From positions 806,001 through 870,000 of the forward strand of contig NZ_CP036425.1 of NCBI RefSeq assembly GCF_007747445.1: a DNA stretch of 64,000 nt, read 5' to 3'. The notes beneath the pieces were generated by a model. The model saw nothing but the letters and a program-made list of their open reading frames with translations. It ran no database searches and was not told the origin of the DNA. Below are positions 17,690 to 27,750 of the stretch, piece after piece (the stretch's first letter is position 1; every line of letters begins with the position of its first letter). Position numbers and translations under genes: made by a program. The DNA is from Poriferisphaera corsica (GTDB taxonomy: Bacteria; Planctomycetota; Phycisphaerae; Phycisphaerales; Phycisphaeraceae).

Positions 17690-19630
17690 ATGAACAGCGT
17701 TGATCGAATGATCCGAAAAGCACGGCGGCGAATGATTGTGCAGCGCTGTCTGGATGGCTTAAGTTGCGCCTTGATGGTTGGTGCAGCGTTGTTTGTGGTC
17801 ATGTTGTTGGTGCATTACGTCGTGCGAATTGAACTGCCTGTTTGGGGTTATGCTGTAGTTGGAGGCATGAGTCTGTTGGTGGGATGTGTGATGGGGTTTG
17901 CGAAACGACCTGCGATGGGTGAGGTGGCAGCGGAACTGGATGAGCGTTTGGGTTTGAATGATGCGGTAAGTACGAGCATGCATGTGAAGGGGATGGGGAA
18001 CCATCCGTTTAAAAATAAGATTGAAGAGGATGCGAAGGCTGCAGTGAACGGTAAACGTGTGGGGGATGCGTTTAAGATTCGTTTGGGACGAGGATGGTTG
18101 TGGACAACATTAACGTATGCTGGTGTACTTGGATTGGCATTCTATCTAATGAATAGTCAGTTTGATATTTTTGGGGCTGAGGCGAAACGTGAAGAAGTTG
18201 TAGCGGCGTCGGCTCATGAGGAAGAAGTCAGGAGCAATATCCAGAAGATTGGCGAAATGCTTGAGGAAGTGCAAGGCCAAAGTGATGTGAAGCATGCGAC
18301 TGATATTGATGCGATCTTAAAAGAGTTGGGTGAGATCAAGAAAAAAGATATTGGAGATTCTCGCAGGCGTGATGAAATGTTGGCTCAGCTTGACGCGATG
18401 AAAAATAAGTTGGGTGAACAATCCAAAGTTGAAGAAGAGAAGCTGGATGCTATGAAAAATTCGCTTAGCCAGCTTGATCCCAAGGAAAATGGGCCAGCAG
18501 ATCAGTTTGCGAATGCGATGCGACGTGGGGATTTTTCTGGGGCCATGCAGGCATTAAAGGATCTGTCTAAGCAGGTGAATGAGGGTGATTTGTCTGAGGC
18601 TGAGAGAAGCCAATTGCAGAAGCAGCTTAATAATATGGCGAATCAGTTAAAAGAAACAGCTAAAAAACAGAAGCAAATGCAGAAGGAGAATGAGCGACAG
18701 ATTGAACAGCAGTTGAAGCAGGCGGGATTAACTCAACAGCAGATTCAGCAGCTCAAGCAGCAAGGATATCAACAGAAGCAGGTTCAGAAAGCGCTGCAAA
18801 AGGCAGGGCAATCGCAGCAACAAGCACAGCAAACAGCCAAGCAAGTACAGAAACAACAGCAACAGGCACAACAACAGCAGCAGCAAAGCGGTGGGGCAAA
18901 TCAGATGTCGCAAGCGATGAGCCAGATGGCTGGAGGGATGGGGCAATCCGGAGCTGGACAGCAGTCGCAACAAGGTCAGCAATCGCAACAAGGTCAGCAA
19001 TCGCAACAGGGTGGATCGCAGTTTCAGCAGGGTTCGGGAGCGATGCAGCAGCAGTTGGGTCAGATGGCCCAGATGCAATCGCAGATGCAACAAATGCAGA
19101 TGGCGCAGTCTCAGATGCAGCAGACCATGCAGGGGATGAGTGGGCAAAGCGGGCAAGGGGGTGGGCAAGGGATGGGAGCTCAACAGCAACAATGGCAACA
19201 TGGGCAGTCACCGTTAGCGCAAGGTGGGGCTGGGCAGGGGAATCAGTCGGGTGGCCAACAGGGCAAAGGCAAAGGTCAAGGGGCAGGTCAAAAACCGGGT
19301 CAGGGTGGTGGCAAAGGCGGCGTGAAGGCTGGGAAGGGTGCTGGGCAACATCAGCCAAGCGGGCAGACTGCAATTGGTGCAAAATCGCATGCTAGTAAGG
19401 ATATTCAATACCGACAGGGGCGTGTGGTGGCTGACTGGATGGAAGATGGTCAGAACTATGCGGGTGAGATGTCAGTTGAGGTTAAGAGTGAGGTCAAGCA
19501 GGCGGTTGAATATGCGGAGCGGGCAGTGACGGATGACCGTGTGTCACGTAAGCATCAGGCAACGATTAAGGAGTATTTCCGAAAGTTACCGGATGCTGTA
19601 CAGGAAGGAACTCCGGCGGCGCCTCAGTAA
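17690..19630 (+). CDS. Membrane-anchored coiled-coil protein with a Gln-rich low-complexity domain
   Basis: 646 residues. Two helices (~22-45, ~50-70) and a third (~138-155) anchor it; a predicted coiled coil follows (~165-350). A region of ~200 residues is then dominated by Gln, Gly, Met and Ser, with units such as QQGQQSQ and QMQQ. A Gly/Lys-rich linker and an acidic C-terminal helix end the protein. Proteins of this plan often open planctomycete vWA/MoxR operons; no enzyme motif is seen. It starts after AAGGATAACAGGG and heads a run of five same-strand genes to 26912. A scaffold or periplasmic sensor role is only inference. Confidence 0.75.
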   Translation: MNSVDRMIRKARRRMIVQRCLDGLSCALMVGAALFVVMLLVHYVVRIELPVWGYAVVGGMSLLVGCVMGFAKRPAMGEVAAELDERLGLNDAVSTSMHVKGMGNHPFKNKIEEDAKAAVNGKRVGDAFKIRLGRGWLWTTLTYAGVLGLAFYLMNSQFDIFGAEAKREEVVAASAHEEEVRSNIQKIGEMLEEVQGQSDVKHATDIDAILKELGEIKKKDIGDSRRRDEMLAQLDAMKNKLGEQSKVEEEKLDAMKNSLSQLDPKENGPADQFANAMRRGDFSGAMQALKDLSKQVNEGDLSEAERSQLQKQLNNMANQLKETAKKQKQMQKENERQIEQQLKQAGLTQQQIQQLKQQGYQQKQVQKALQKAGQSQQQAQQTAKQVQKQQQQAQQQQQQSGGANQMSQAMSQMAGGMGQSGAGQQSQQGQQSQQGQQSQQGGSQFQQGSGAMQQQLGQMAQMQSQMQQMQMAQSQMQQTMQGMSGQSGQGGGQGMGAQQQQWQHGQSPLAQGGAGQGNQSGGQQGKGKGQGAGQKPGQGGGKGGVKAGKGAGQHQPSGQTAIGAKSHASKDIQYRQGRVVADWMEDGQNYAGEMSVEVKSEVKQAVEYAERAVTDDRVSRKHQATIKEYFRKLPDAVQEGTPAAPQ

Positions 19631-19667
19631 TAAAAGATTGATGTATTTTGATTGATGATTGTATTAT

Positions 19668-19682
19668 CTAACTAGGTATTAG
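19668..19682. repeat. Boundary palindrome CTAAC-N5-ATTAG (copy 5)
   Basis: Spacer TAGGT, 18 bp before the vWA gene start. The innermost arm bases (C and A) do not pair, the only copy with a mismatch. Confidence 0.65.
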
Positions 19683-19699
19683 AAGGGTATTGGATTCGT

Positions 19700-22600
19700 T
19701 TGAGTTTTGCTTTTGATCATCCTGAATATCTTTGGCTGCTGCTGTTTGCTGGGCCGATTATTTATTTGGGGATGCGCAGTTTGCGTGCGATGAACAAATC
19801 TCGACGTTGGTGTGCGATCGGATTACGTTTATTGGTGTTGGTTCTGGTTGTGTTGATGTTGGCTGGGTTCCAGACGGTACGCAAGAACGATGTGATGACA
19901 GTCATTGCTGTATTGGACCAATCGGAGTCGGTGAGGAAATTTGCGAAGCCACCTGCGGCTTTGGGTGGTAAAAAACATGATCGTGGTTATACCGTTGAGC
20001 AATGGCAGGAACGTCTTGTTCGGGCGGTGTCAGAGGATCGACGGCCGGATGATTTACTGAGTGTGATTTCATACGCAGATCGGCCGATAGTCAGGGCGCT
20101 GCCGAGCAAGGATCCTGTGTTTGGTGAAGCGATACAGATTGATACGGGGAGTGGGACAGATACCGCAGCTGCGATCAGGACGGCGATTGCACAAGCCCGT
20201 TCAGATTCGAGTGCAAAAATTCTATTATGTAGCGATCTGAATGATATTGATTCTGAAGAGGTGTTGGCTGCAGCGCGAGACGCTGCGGTGGCTGGCATAC
20301 CGATTAGTGTGGCGCCGGTGCCGTATAGTATTAAAAACGAAGTGATCGTGAAGGCGGTACACGTGCCAATGGATGCACGTGAAGGTCAATCTGTGCGGGT
20401 GCGTGTTGAACTTGAAGCTACCGATCCAACACGAGGCGAATTATTCCTGATGTATGACGATCAGGTTGTTCCAGTGGGTGATGGGAAGCCAGGCTTAGAT
20501 GTTAATGAGCGTGATTGGGTGGTGAACCAGTCAGAAGAGGGGCGTGGGCAACGTCAATTCGTAGCACTCAAGCGGATGGATGTGCCACTGGGGCATACGG
20601 GTGTGAATCATTTTAAAGCGGTATTTACTGCGGATTATGATGATGCAGTAGATCGTGTGACGGCAAATAATGAAGCGGAGTCGTTTACGATTGTACGTGG
20701 GCAAGGGAAAGTATTGTTTGTCGATGGATTGGGGGGCGAATCGGGAATGGTATTACCACGGACATTGATGTCGCATGGCATTGATCTTGAAGTTATTATC
20801 CCCAGCCAACTGCCGGGTTCTGTGAGACGGTTACAAAAATATGATGCGGTCATATTTCAGAGCGTGCCAGTAGAGTATGTATCAGCATCGCAGCAACGAG
20901 CATTGGCTACGTATGTGCATGATATGGGGGGCGGGTTTGCGATGATTGGTGGACGTGGTTCGTTTGGTGCGGGTGGGTGGACGAACTCAGTCATCGATAA
21001 AACGATTTTGCCTGTAGCTTGCCAAATCCCGACACAAACACTCATGCCTTCTGGGGCATTGGTGCTCGTGATTGACCATTCCGGTTCAATGGCGAGTCCG
21101 GTGATTGGTTCGCGTTATAATCAGCAGGTACTTGCCAATGAAGCGGCAATTTTAGCGATGAAGACGCTGTATCCCCAGGACTTGGTGGGAGTGGTGGTGT
21201 TTGACGACTATGCGAAGTGGGCTTGGGATATTCAGATGAATAGCGATACGCAAAAGCTTGCAAAGCGGGTGCGTGCAATCAGCCCTGGTGGTGGAACCAA
21301 TATATTTGCCGGGTTGGAAACAGCACATAAAAAGCTCGCGCCTTTGCGAATGCAGGATGCAGCAATTAAGCACATCATTTTGCTGACTGATGGTAATTCG
21401 CAAGAAGGTAAATATGTGCAGTTGATTGGGAATATGATGAAGTCGGGTATTACGTTATCAACCGTTGGGATCGGTGATGCGCGACAGTTTGGCTTATTAC
21501 AACGGCTAGCCAATATGGGTGGTGGGCAATACCACGATGTGAAGGATCCAAACGATCTGCCACAGGTTTTTATTAAAGAAGCTCAGACGATTCGGAAGAA
21601 CCTGATCAAGGAGGTTGGTTTTGCGCCTGTTTTACGAGACGCAGATTCACCTTTAATTACAGGCTTTTCTGCGTCACCAGAATTACGTGGTTATGTGTTG
21701 ACTGGTGAAAAACAGGATCCACGGATTTTCGTGCCATTGGTTGCAGCTGAAGGTGAGCCGTTGTTAGCTCACATGCAAACAGGATTGGGGCGTAGTGTCG
21801 CATTCACATCAGATGCAACCAATAGGTGGGCTGTAGATTGGTTAGCATGGGGTGGCTACGAAGATTTTTGGGTAAGGCTTGTACGATACATCGCAAGGCC
21901 GTCGCAGAATCGAATGAATCAGGTGATGGCAAGTGTTGAGGGGGAACATGTGCGATTACGATTAGATGCAGGGCAGGTCAAGGCAAATGGGCGGCGATCA
22001 GAAGCAAGTTTCCAGAATGATATGATTGTAGAAGGTGCAATGCTCCAACCTGATGGAAGCGTGCAGCGGATTCGATTAGATCAGGTTGGCCCCGGGATGT
22101 ATGAAACGGATGTGCCCGCAGAGCAAGTAGGTAACTACATTATTGAATTGCAAATGACAGATAAAAATGGCTCGACACAACGCGCATCAACCGGTGCGAC
22201 ACGTTTGCCGGGTGAAGAGCTTCGGAGATTTAAAACAAACCTGCCGTTAGCCGAGCAGGTCGCTTTAATTACCGGCGGCGACATCATCAATCCGGCTGAT
22301 GAAAAACCCGAAAGTATGTTTACCGAGAATCGCCCCGAGACATATACGTTACGGTCGGTATGGCGATATCTCTTGATTGTCTTGCTGATTGCATTTTTTA
22401 TGGATGTTGCAAATCGACGTATTGCATGGGATCCAGATGAGATGGCCCACTGGTATCGTAAACGTAAAGCCGCTAAGGCCGCCAGAGCAAAGCGAGCCAC
22501 GGAACAGACCATATCGAGTTTAAAAAACAGACGAGATAAAGCTTCGGAAGGTATGCAAGCAGATGACGATGAGTTAGCCAAAGCTGCGCTGACTGTTGAA

Positions 22601-22888
22601 GCGATGTATCAACAACGCAAGGCCAATACACTTGCAGAGCGTCGCAAGCGGCTAACAAAATCACGTACGTCTAAACGAAAATTTGAGGCAAATGAAACAC
22701 AGTCAGCTAGCAAGGATTTTGTTGCAACAATGGGCGGCGCTCAAATTGAAGAAAACAAGCCAATTGTTCAGAACGCAAAATCAGAAACGCAGGCCGAGAT
22801 GGATTCTGATGATATGACCTCACGCCTTTTAAGTGCAAAGAAAAAAGCGCAGCAGCGTTTGGATGATATTGGCAACGATAAAGAATAA
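19700..22888 (+). CDS. Large vWA protein with glutamine-amidotransferase-like middle domain
   Basis: 1062 residues. Two N-terminal helices (~10-28, ~38-57) lead into a first vWA-like domain (DQSES at ~73). A class-I amidotransferase-like fold follows (~345-450, VLFVDGLGGESG and AMIGGRGSFGAGG). A second vWA domain with an intact metal site has DHSGSM at ~459, a later Thr and LLTDG. A C-terminal helix lies at ~885-905, then a charged, Lys/Arg/Glu-rich tail. The start codon is TTG at 19700, after AGAAGGG. The domain order is known from planctomycete membrane proteins of unknown function. With MoxR and DUF58 downstream it likely belongs to a chaperone/metal-insertion type complex. Confidence 0.82.
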   Translation: MSFAFDHPEYLWLLLFAGPIIYLGMRSLRAMNKSRRWCAIGLRLLVLVLVVLMLAGFQTVRKNDVMTVIAVLDQSESVRKFAKPPAALGGKKHDRGYTVEQWQERLVRAVSEDRRPDDLLSVISYADRPIVRALPSKDPVFGEAIQIDTGSGTDTAAAIRTAIAQARSDSSAKILLCSDLNDIDSEEVLAAARDAAVAGIPISVAPVPYSIKNEVIVKAVHVPMDAREGQSVRVRVELEATDPTRGELFLMYDDQVVPVGDGKPGLDVNERDWVVNQSEEGRGQRQFVALKRMDVPLGHTGVNHFKAVFTADYDDAVDRVTANNEAESFTIVRGQGKVLFVDGLGGESGMVLPRTLMSHGIDLEVIIPSQLPGSVRRLQKYDAVIFQSVPVEYVSASQQRALATYVHDMGGGFAMIGGRGSFGAGGWTNSVIDKTILPVACQIPTQTLMPSGALVLVIDHSGSMASPVIGSRYNQQVLANEAAILAMKTLYPQDLVGVVVFDDYAKWAWDIQMNSDTQKLAKRVRAISPGGGTNIFAGLETAHKKLAPLRMQDAAIKHIILLTDGNSQEGKYVQLIGNMMKSGITLSTVGIGDARQFGLLQRLANMGGGQYHDVKDPNDLPQVFIKEAQTIRKNLIKEVGFAPVLRDADSPLITGFSASPELRGYVLTGEKQDPRIFVPLVAAEGEPLLAHMQTGLGRSVAFTSDATNRWAVDWLAWGGYEDFWVRLVRYIARPSQNRMNQVMASVEGEHVRLRLDAGQVKANGRRSEASFQNDMIVEGAMLQPDGSVQRIRLDQVGPGMYETDVPAEQVGNYIIELQMTDKNGSTQRASTGATRLPGEELRRFKTNLPLAEQVALITGGDIINPADEKPESMFTENRPETYTLRSVWRYLLIVLLIAFFMDVANRRIAWDPDEMAHWYRKRKAAKAARAKRATEQTISSLKNRRDKASEGMQADDDELAKAALTVEAMYQQRKANTLAERRKRLTKSRTSKRKFEANETQSASKDFVATMGGAQIEENKPIVQNAKSETQAEMDSDDMTSRLLSAKKKAQQRLDDIGNDKE

Positions 22889-22921
22889 AAGTTCGCGGTA
22901 TACGCGTATGGAGAGATAGCT

Positions 22922-23950
22922 ATGAACGAAGAACAGCAGGTTATGGAGCAGGTTGAAAATTTTGTCAGCGGTTATAAAGCTGTTCGTGAGCAGGTCGCGA
23001 AAATGATTGTTGGCCATGACGAGATTGTGGATGGTGTACTGACATGTTTGTTTGTTGGCGGCCATTGCTTGCTTGAAGGTGTGCCTGGGCTGGGCAAGAC
23101 GCTTTTGATTCGTTCGCTATCTGAAGCCCTTTCACTTGATTTTGCTCGAATTCAATTCACACCCGATCTGATGCCAGCTGATATCACTGGCACCACGATC
23201 GTAGCGGAATCCAAGAATGCAGATGGTTCGTCTACAAGAAGTTTTCAGTTTCAAAAAGGGCCGATTTTTTCGCAGATTGTCTTGGCCGATGAGATCAACC
23301 GTGCGACGCCTAAAACACAATCCGCAATGTTAGAATCCATGCAGGAAAAATCAGTAACGGTTGGTGGCACGACTTACCCGATGTTCGAGCCATTTTTCGT
23401 GATGGCAACACAAAATCCGCTAGAGCAGGAAGGTACCTATCCGCTCCCGGAAGCTCAGCTTGACCGCTTTTTCTTTAAACTGAATGTGGGCTATTCGAGT
23501 CGGGATGAATTGCACGAGATCATGAATCGTACGACGGCATCGGCTGTTCCACATATTGAACCTGTGATGAGTGCTAAGCAGATTTTAGATTTCCAGCAGC
23601 TTGTTCGACGTGTGGTGATCGCGCCGCATGTTCAGGATTATGCGATCCGCTGTGTACTTGCGACACACCCTGAAGGTGATTTTGCAAGCAATCTAACAAA
23701 ACAATACGTCCGAGTCGGCGGTTCTCCGCGTGCAGCTCAGGCTCTTGTTTTAGGCGGAAAAGTACGTGCACTACTTCAGGGACGGGCACACGTCGCGCAC
23801 GAAGATATAAAGCAGATTTTATTGCCAGCATTACGACACCGAATCTTGCTCAATTTCGAGGGGCAAGCTGAAGGGGTGACCACAGATATGGTACTCAATG
23901 ATATCGCAGATAACTTGATGATGGATGTGGCATATACATCTCAGAGCTAA
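22922..23950 (+). CDS. MoxR-family AAA+ ATPase
   Basis: 342 residues with Walker A GVPGLGKT at 53-60, Walker B VLADEINRA at ~120, sensor-1 ATQNPLEQEGTYPLPEAQLDRF, and arginine/sensor-2 region GGSPRAAQAL. MoxR ATPases work with vWA proteins to mature or assemble other complexes. Here the gene sits between two vWA proteins and directly before DUF58, the standard arrangement. SD GGAGAG precedes the ATG; the upstream gene ends 33 bp before. Confidence 0.93.
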   Translation: MNEEQQVMEQVENFVSGYKAVREQVAKMIVGHDEIVDGVLTCLFVGGHCLLEGVPGLGKTLLIRSLSEALSLDFARIQFTPDLMPADITGTTIVAESKNADGSSTRSFQFQKGPIFSQIVLADEINRATPKTQSAMLESMQEKSVTVGGTTYPMFEPFFVMATQNPLEQEGTYPLPEAQLDRFFFKLNVGYSSRDELHEIMNRTTASAVPHIEPVMSAKQILDFQQLVRRVVIAPHVQDYAIRCVLATHPEGDFASNLTKQYVRVGGSPRAAQALVLGGKVRALLQGRAHVAHEDIKQILLPALRHRILLNFEGQAEGVTTDMVLNDIADNLMMDVAYTSQS

Positions 23951-23963
23951 CTGAAGGATAGAC

Positions 23964-24890
23964 ATGACGCAATTTGCTTCACAAGCTGAATCTCAAAAAC
24001 TGCTTACGCCGGAATTTATGAACCGGATTGAGCGGCTTGATGTCATGTCACGTAAGATTTTGCATGGCAAGATGCAGGGTGAACGCCGGTCTAAACGCCG
24101 CGGCCAGTCCGTTGAATTCGCTGATTACCGCAATTACGTTGTTGGTGATGATCTGCGTTTTATCGATTGGAATCTTTATGCGAGACTCGACAAGCTTTTT
24201 CTCAGGCTCTTTTTGGAAGAAGAAGACCTCTCCGTAAGCTTTGTCATGGATACAACCGCGTCCATGTCGGTAGGTGAGCCGAACAAGATGCATTACACCA
24301 AACAGCTCGTTGCGGCTCTGTCGTACATTGCATTGTTGAAATACAACCGTGTATCGCTGTTTTCTTTCGTTGATACGATAACTGATTCATTGATGGGGTT
24401 GCGTGGCCGAAAATTTGTACCGCAGATGATCGAGTTTATTGATCGGCAATTCGCTTCGCCTTCTCTTGAAACACCGGGCGATTTAGCGACTGTTTGCAAA
24501 CGTGTTGCAATGACACAACAACAGCCGGGTGTGATCGTTTTAGTATCGGATTGTTTTGATAAGGGTGATCTCGCGAATGCAATGCGTTATCTCGGCGATC
24601 CGCGGCATGACGTTTACGTCATTCAACTACTCTCACCGCAGGAGATCGATCCGAAGAAAGCCGGTATGATCGGCGATCTCAGGTTTGAAGATGTTGAAGA
24701 CGGCGATATAGCAGAGGTTTCCGTAACTCCGGAGCTTATTGATCGCTATAAAGCGAACCTTGAAGCGTACTGTACGCATATACGTGATCTCTGCATGAAG
24801 CGAAATATTGCATATATGATCGGTGATACAGCCGTCCCGATTGAAACCATGGTCATGAAATATTTGAGAGAGAAAGGATTGCTCGGCTAA
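23964..24890 (+). CDS. DUF58 protein with degenerate vWA fold
   Basis: 308 residues with the DUF58 signature RRGQSVEFADYRNYVVGDDLRFIDW and a following vWA-like core in which the metal-site motif reads DTTASM. Starts 13 bp after moxR with SD AAGGAT, so translation is probably coupled. DUF58 proteins are near-constant partners of MoxR ATPases; their biochemical role is not settled. The stop codon lies inside boundary palindrome copy 6. Confidence 0.9.
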   Translation: MTQFASQAESQKLLTPEFMNRIERLDVMSRKILHGKMQGERRSKRRGQSVEFADYRNYVVGDDLRFIDWNLYARLDKLFLRLFLEEEDLSVSFVMDTTASMSVGEPNKMHYTKQLVAALSYIALLKYNRVSLFSFVDTITDSLMGLRGRKFVPQMIEFIDRQFASPSLETPGDLATVCKRVAMTQQQPGVIVLVSDCFDKGDLANAMRYLGDPRHDVYVIQLLSPQEIDPKKAGMIGDLRFEDVEDGDIAEVSVTPELIDRYKANLEAYCTHIRDLCMKRNIAYMIGDTAVPIETMVMKYLREKGLLG

Positions 24891-24901
24891 TCAAGAGTTA
24901 G
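24887..24901. repeat. Boundary palindrome CTAAT-N5-GTTAG (copy 6), containing the DUF58 stop codon
   Basis: Spacer CAAGA; the first TAA is the stop of the DUF58 gene. The next gene starts 16 bp later without a clear SD. Confidence 0.8.
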
Positions 24902-24917
24902 CTGTACAACAATACGT

Positions 24918-26912
24918 ATGAGTTTCCTGACACCCATTACTGCAGCTATTGCCGCCGCCATTGCGATCCCCGCTTTGGTGTTGCTGTATTTTCTGAAACT
25001 CAAACGCCGCCGCATGTCTGTTGCCTCCACGATACTCTGGAAGCAATCAGTGCAAGACCTGCAGGTCAACTCTCCATTCCAAAAAATTAAACGTAATTTA
25101 CTGCTCTTCGTACAGCTTCTAATTCTCGGCTTACTGCTTTTTGCTGTTGCCCGTCCGATTATTCAAGCCGAAGTCATGCCCGGCAAGCGCATCGTTATTT
25201 TGATTGATCACTCCGGCTCTATGAATGCAAAAGATGGGTCGCCAACGCGTTTAGATGATGCGAAATCAGCTGCCTTACGTATCATCAATAACCTCGATAT
25301 CAAACAGACTGCGGACAATGAAAACGGTGCGATGATTGTTACGTTCGCGGAGCGTCCGCAAGTTTTAACTAAATTTACGACTAACAAAGCCGCATTACGC
25401 AATGCTGTTGATATGATTCAACCGACCGATCAGCGAAGTGTTTTAAGCTTGGCACTTTCTGTGATCGAACCTGAGGTGTTGCAGCGCACAAGTGATAGCA
25501 GTACAACAACGCAGGTTTATATCATTTCCGATGGACAGGTTCACAATCTTAATGCTCGGCCGCTTGCAATCAGTGGTGCAGATCTTCAATACGTCCGTGT
25601 TGGCACGCCTGAATCTGAGGACCCACCAAAAAATCTTGCGATCACCGCACTCTCGACTCGTCGTGATCCCGATCGCCCACAATACGTTCAGGTTTACGCC
25701 AAGGTGAACAATTACAATCACGCAAAAACGCAAACTAGTCTCACACTTCGCGTTAACGGCAAAGTCGCAAATGTACGGCCGATGACAATCAATTCCGCAT
25801 CATCCGATGGCCCTGCTTCATCAAGTGTTCAATTTGATCTGCGTTTTCCAGGCTATGCTCGCATTGATCTTGCAATCAATAGCGACGATGCGTTGCTCTC
25901 TGATAACTATGCCTCAACGATCCTCGCGCCAGCCAAACGCTTACGTGTCTTGCTTGTCACAGAAGGCAACGCCTATTGGCAATTGGCTTTAAAAAGTGTC
26001 GGTATCCGCGAACTTGTTACGATGCGCCCACGCAAATATGAGAATCAAGATCTTAGCACACTCATGCGGGGCGGCTGGGATACTAGCGGCCTGATCGGTG
26101 CGACCGGTGAGGGCTTTGACGTCATCGTCTTTGACAGCTATACCCCATCTAAGCTGCCGCCAGTAAACAGTATCTTCATGGGCGGCGTACCATCCGTCAA
26201 TGAACTAGAACTTAAAGCATTCAGCAACCAAGACAATCTACCGGTCACCGGTTTCCTGTCATGGGAGCGTGATCACCCAGTCATGGTCTCCGTTGCATTG
26301 GATGATGTTATGATTCGCAGCCCCGGTTGGCTTGCTGTGCCAAGCAATGCAAAAATTCTCGCAACATCAGAAACAGGCCCCGTCCTTGCTGAAGTGAAAC
26401 AAGATGGTCGGCATTATCTCATCAGCGCCTTTAGCCTGCTCGATAGCCGTTGGCCGCTGCATACCAGTTTCCCTGTCTTTGTCGATAATGCCATCCAATA
26501 CCTCGGGCTTGGCAAGCTTGCCGAGCAATCTGGTGTCAGCTACCAAACCGGTGAAGTGGCAACCATTCCTGTTCTAGGAAAGGATCAGATCCAATACACA
26601 GGCCCAGCCGCCCTCAGCACCGCCGAACCTCGCCAAGGGCTCGCCATACTTGACCGCTTTGATCGAGCCGGCGTCTATCAGACGGATAGTGAATCCGTTG
26701 AGCCGCCTTTCAATCAATTGGCTGTCAATATGCTTGATGCGCAAGAAAGCAATTTGGCCACTATCGATAGACTTCAAGTTGGAGCTTCAGCGGTACAAGG
26801 GCAGTCCACACAATCCGCGATCACACGTGAAATATGGCATCTTTTCATCTGGGGCGCACTGATATTCCTGCTCATCGAGTGGATTCTCTATACGCGTCGA
26901 ATGCATATTTAA
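24918..26912 (+). CDS. BatA-like vWA membrane protein
   Basis: 664 residues. The N-terminus (MSFLTPITAAIAAAIAIPAL, helix ~7-25, then LKLKRRR) matches the BatA/aerotolerance N-terminal domain. A second helix is at ~59-78. The vWA domain has metal site DHSGSM at 97-102 and IISDG later. A long beta-rich C-terminal part and a final helix (~643-658) follow. It closes the five-gene operon that begins at 17690. The ATG has no evident SD; expression probably relies on coupling to the DUF58 gene. It ends 39 bp from the convergent Fur-family gene. Confidence 0.87.
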   Translation: MSFLTPITAAIAAAIAIPALVLLYFLKLKRRRMSVASTILWKQSVQDLQVNSPFQKIKRNLLLFVQLLILGLLLFAVARPIIQAEVMPGKRIVILIDHSGSMNAKDGSPTRLDDAKSAALRIINNLDIKQTADNENGAMIVTFAERPQVLTKFTTNKAALRNAVDMIQPTDQRSVLSLALSVIEPEVLQRTSDSSTTTQVYIISDGQVHNLNARPLAISGADLQYVRVGTPESEDPPKNLAITALSTRRDPDRPQYVQVYAKVNNYNHAKTQTSLTLRVNGKVANVRPMTINSASSDGPASSSVQFDLRFPGYARIDLAINSDDALLSDNYASTILAPAKRLRVLLVTEGNAYWQLALKSVGIRELVTMRPRKYENQDLSTLMRGGWDTSGLIGATGEGFDVIVFDSYTPSKLPPVNSIFMGGVPSVNELELKAFSNQDNLPVTGFLSWERDHPVMVSVALDDVMIRSPGWLAVPSNAKILATSETGPVLAEVKQDGRHYLISAFSLLDSRWPLHTSFPVFVDNAIQYLGLGKLAEQSGVSYQTGEVATIPVLGKDQIQYTGPAALSTAEPRQGLAILDRFDRAGVYQTDSESVEPPFNQLAVNMLDAQESNLATIDRLQVGASAVQGQSTQSAITREIWHLFIWGALIFLLIEWILYTRRMHI

Positions 26913-26951
26913 CGAAATGATTGTTTGCTAATTTGTTTTTTGAATCCGCGA

Positions 26952-27572
26952 TTAGCCGCGCGGAAGCTTCGATCTGTCCGTGTCCGGTGTCATCCTCGGC
27001 ACTACCGGATTCATCGCTGCCGCCAGACCCTTCTGGTATTCAGGATCAGTCGTATCAAGACATTTGCGACGACGCCGCTTCTGACGCTCGCTCTCGTGCT
27101 CAGGGGCCCCCATTTCCGAAATTGCCTGCTTATTCTCACCGACTAGTTCAATGCGAACCTGATCTATCTTATATCCCATCTGTTGCTCGATTTGCTCAAG
27201 CAGTTCCTCCGGGATCGCATCCAAGATCTTGCGGCTCATGTCGTCAGGAATATCCGAAATCTTCCCGGAAACCCGACACCGAACATGTAAATGCTCATCA
27301 CCACGATCCGCATCATATCTCGCAGAGCCATTAACGCCTGTCCCCGGCATCTTGTGTGCCAGACCGACATCGCAGAACGCCTCAAGTGTGTTATACACCG
27401 TTGCCAAGCTCATAGCAGGCACATGATCACATAACGAGCGATATAACTCGTCAGCGGTCGGATGGGTTCGAGCTTCCTGTAGCGCTTCATACAACGCCAC
27501 ACGCTGCTTCGTGCATCGCAGCCCATGGCGAGAAAAAAGCTCACTTAGCTTGCTTTTGTTCTTTCGGCTCAT
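26952..27572 (-). CDS. Fur-family transcriptional regulator, atypical metal-binding region
   Basis: 206 residues. The winged-helix half is typical: GLRCTKQRVALYEAL, HPTADELYRSL and SLATVYNTLEAFCDVGL. The metal/dimer half has RYDADRGDEHLHVRC. The usual paired CxxC structural-zinc motifs of Fur, Zur and PerR are absent; only single cysteines remain. The tail is long and charged, ending in an MxPDTDRSKLPRG-like segment, beyond the usual ~140-150 residues. It could sense peroxide or metal through His/Asp ligands alone. It is transcribed divergently from purM with a 178-bp gap to the purM start. Confidence 0.82.
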   Translation of the reverse strand: MSRKNKSKLSELFSRHGLRCTKQRVALYEALQEARTHPTADELYRSLCDHVPAMSLATVYNTLEAFCDVGLAHKMPGTGVNGSARYDADRGDEHLHVRCRVSGKISDIPDDMSRKILDAIPEELLEQIEQQMGYKIDQVRIELVGENKQAISEMGAPEHESERQKRRRRKCLDTTDPEYQKGLAAAMNPVVPRMTPDTDRSKLPRG

Positions 27573-27750
27573 ACTTCACATACACTAACACGGGCGATAA
27601 AGACATTACAGCATGGCTGCCTTACGGCTCGCCAATTCTACTATGTACAGTTTAGACAGGACTTTACGAATAGTCCACCAAAATGATATTCATTGCCTCT
27701 TCAGGTCAACATTTTTACGAAACGGATTATTCCACTACACTATCCCCATC

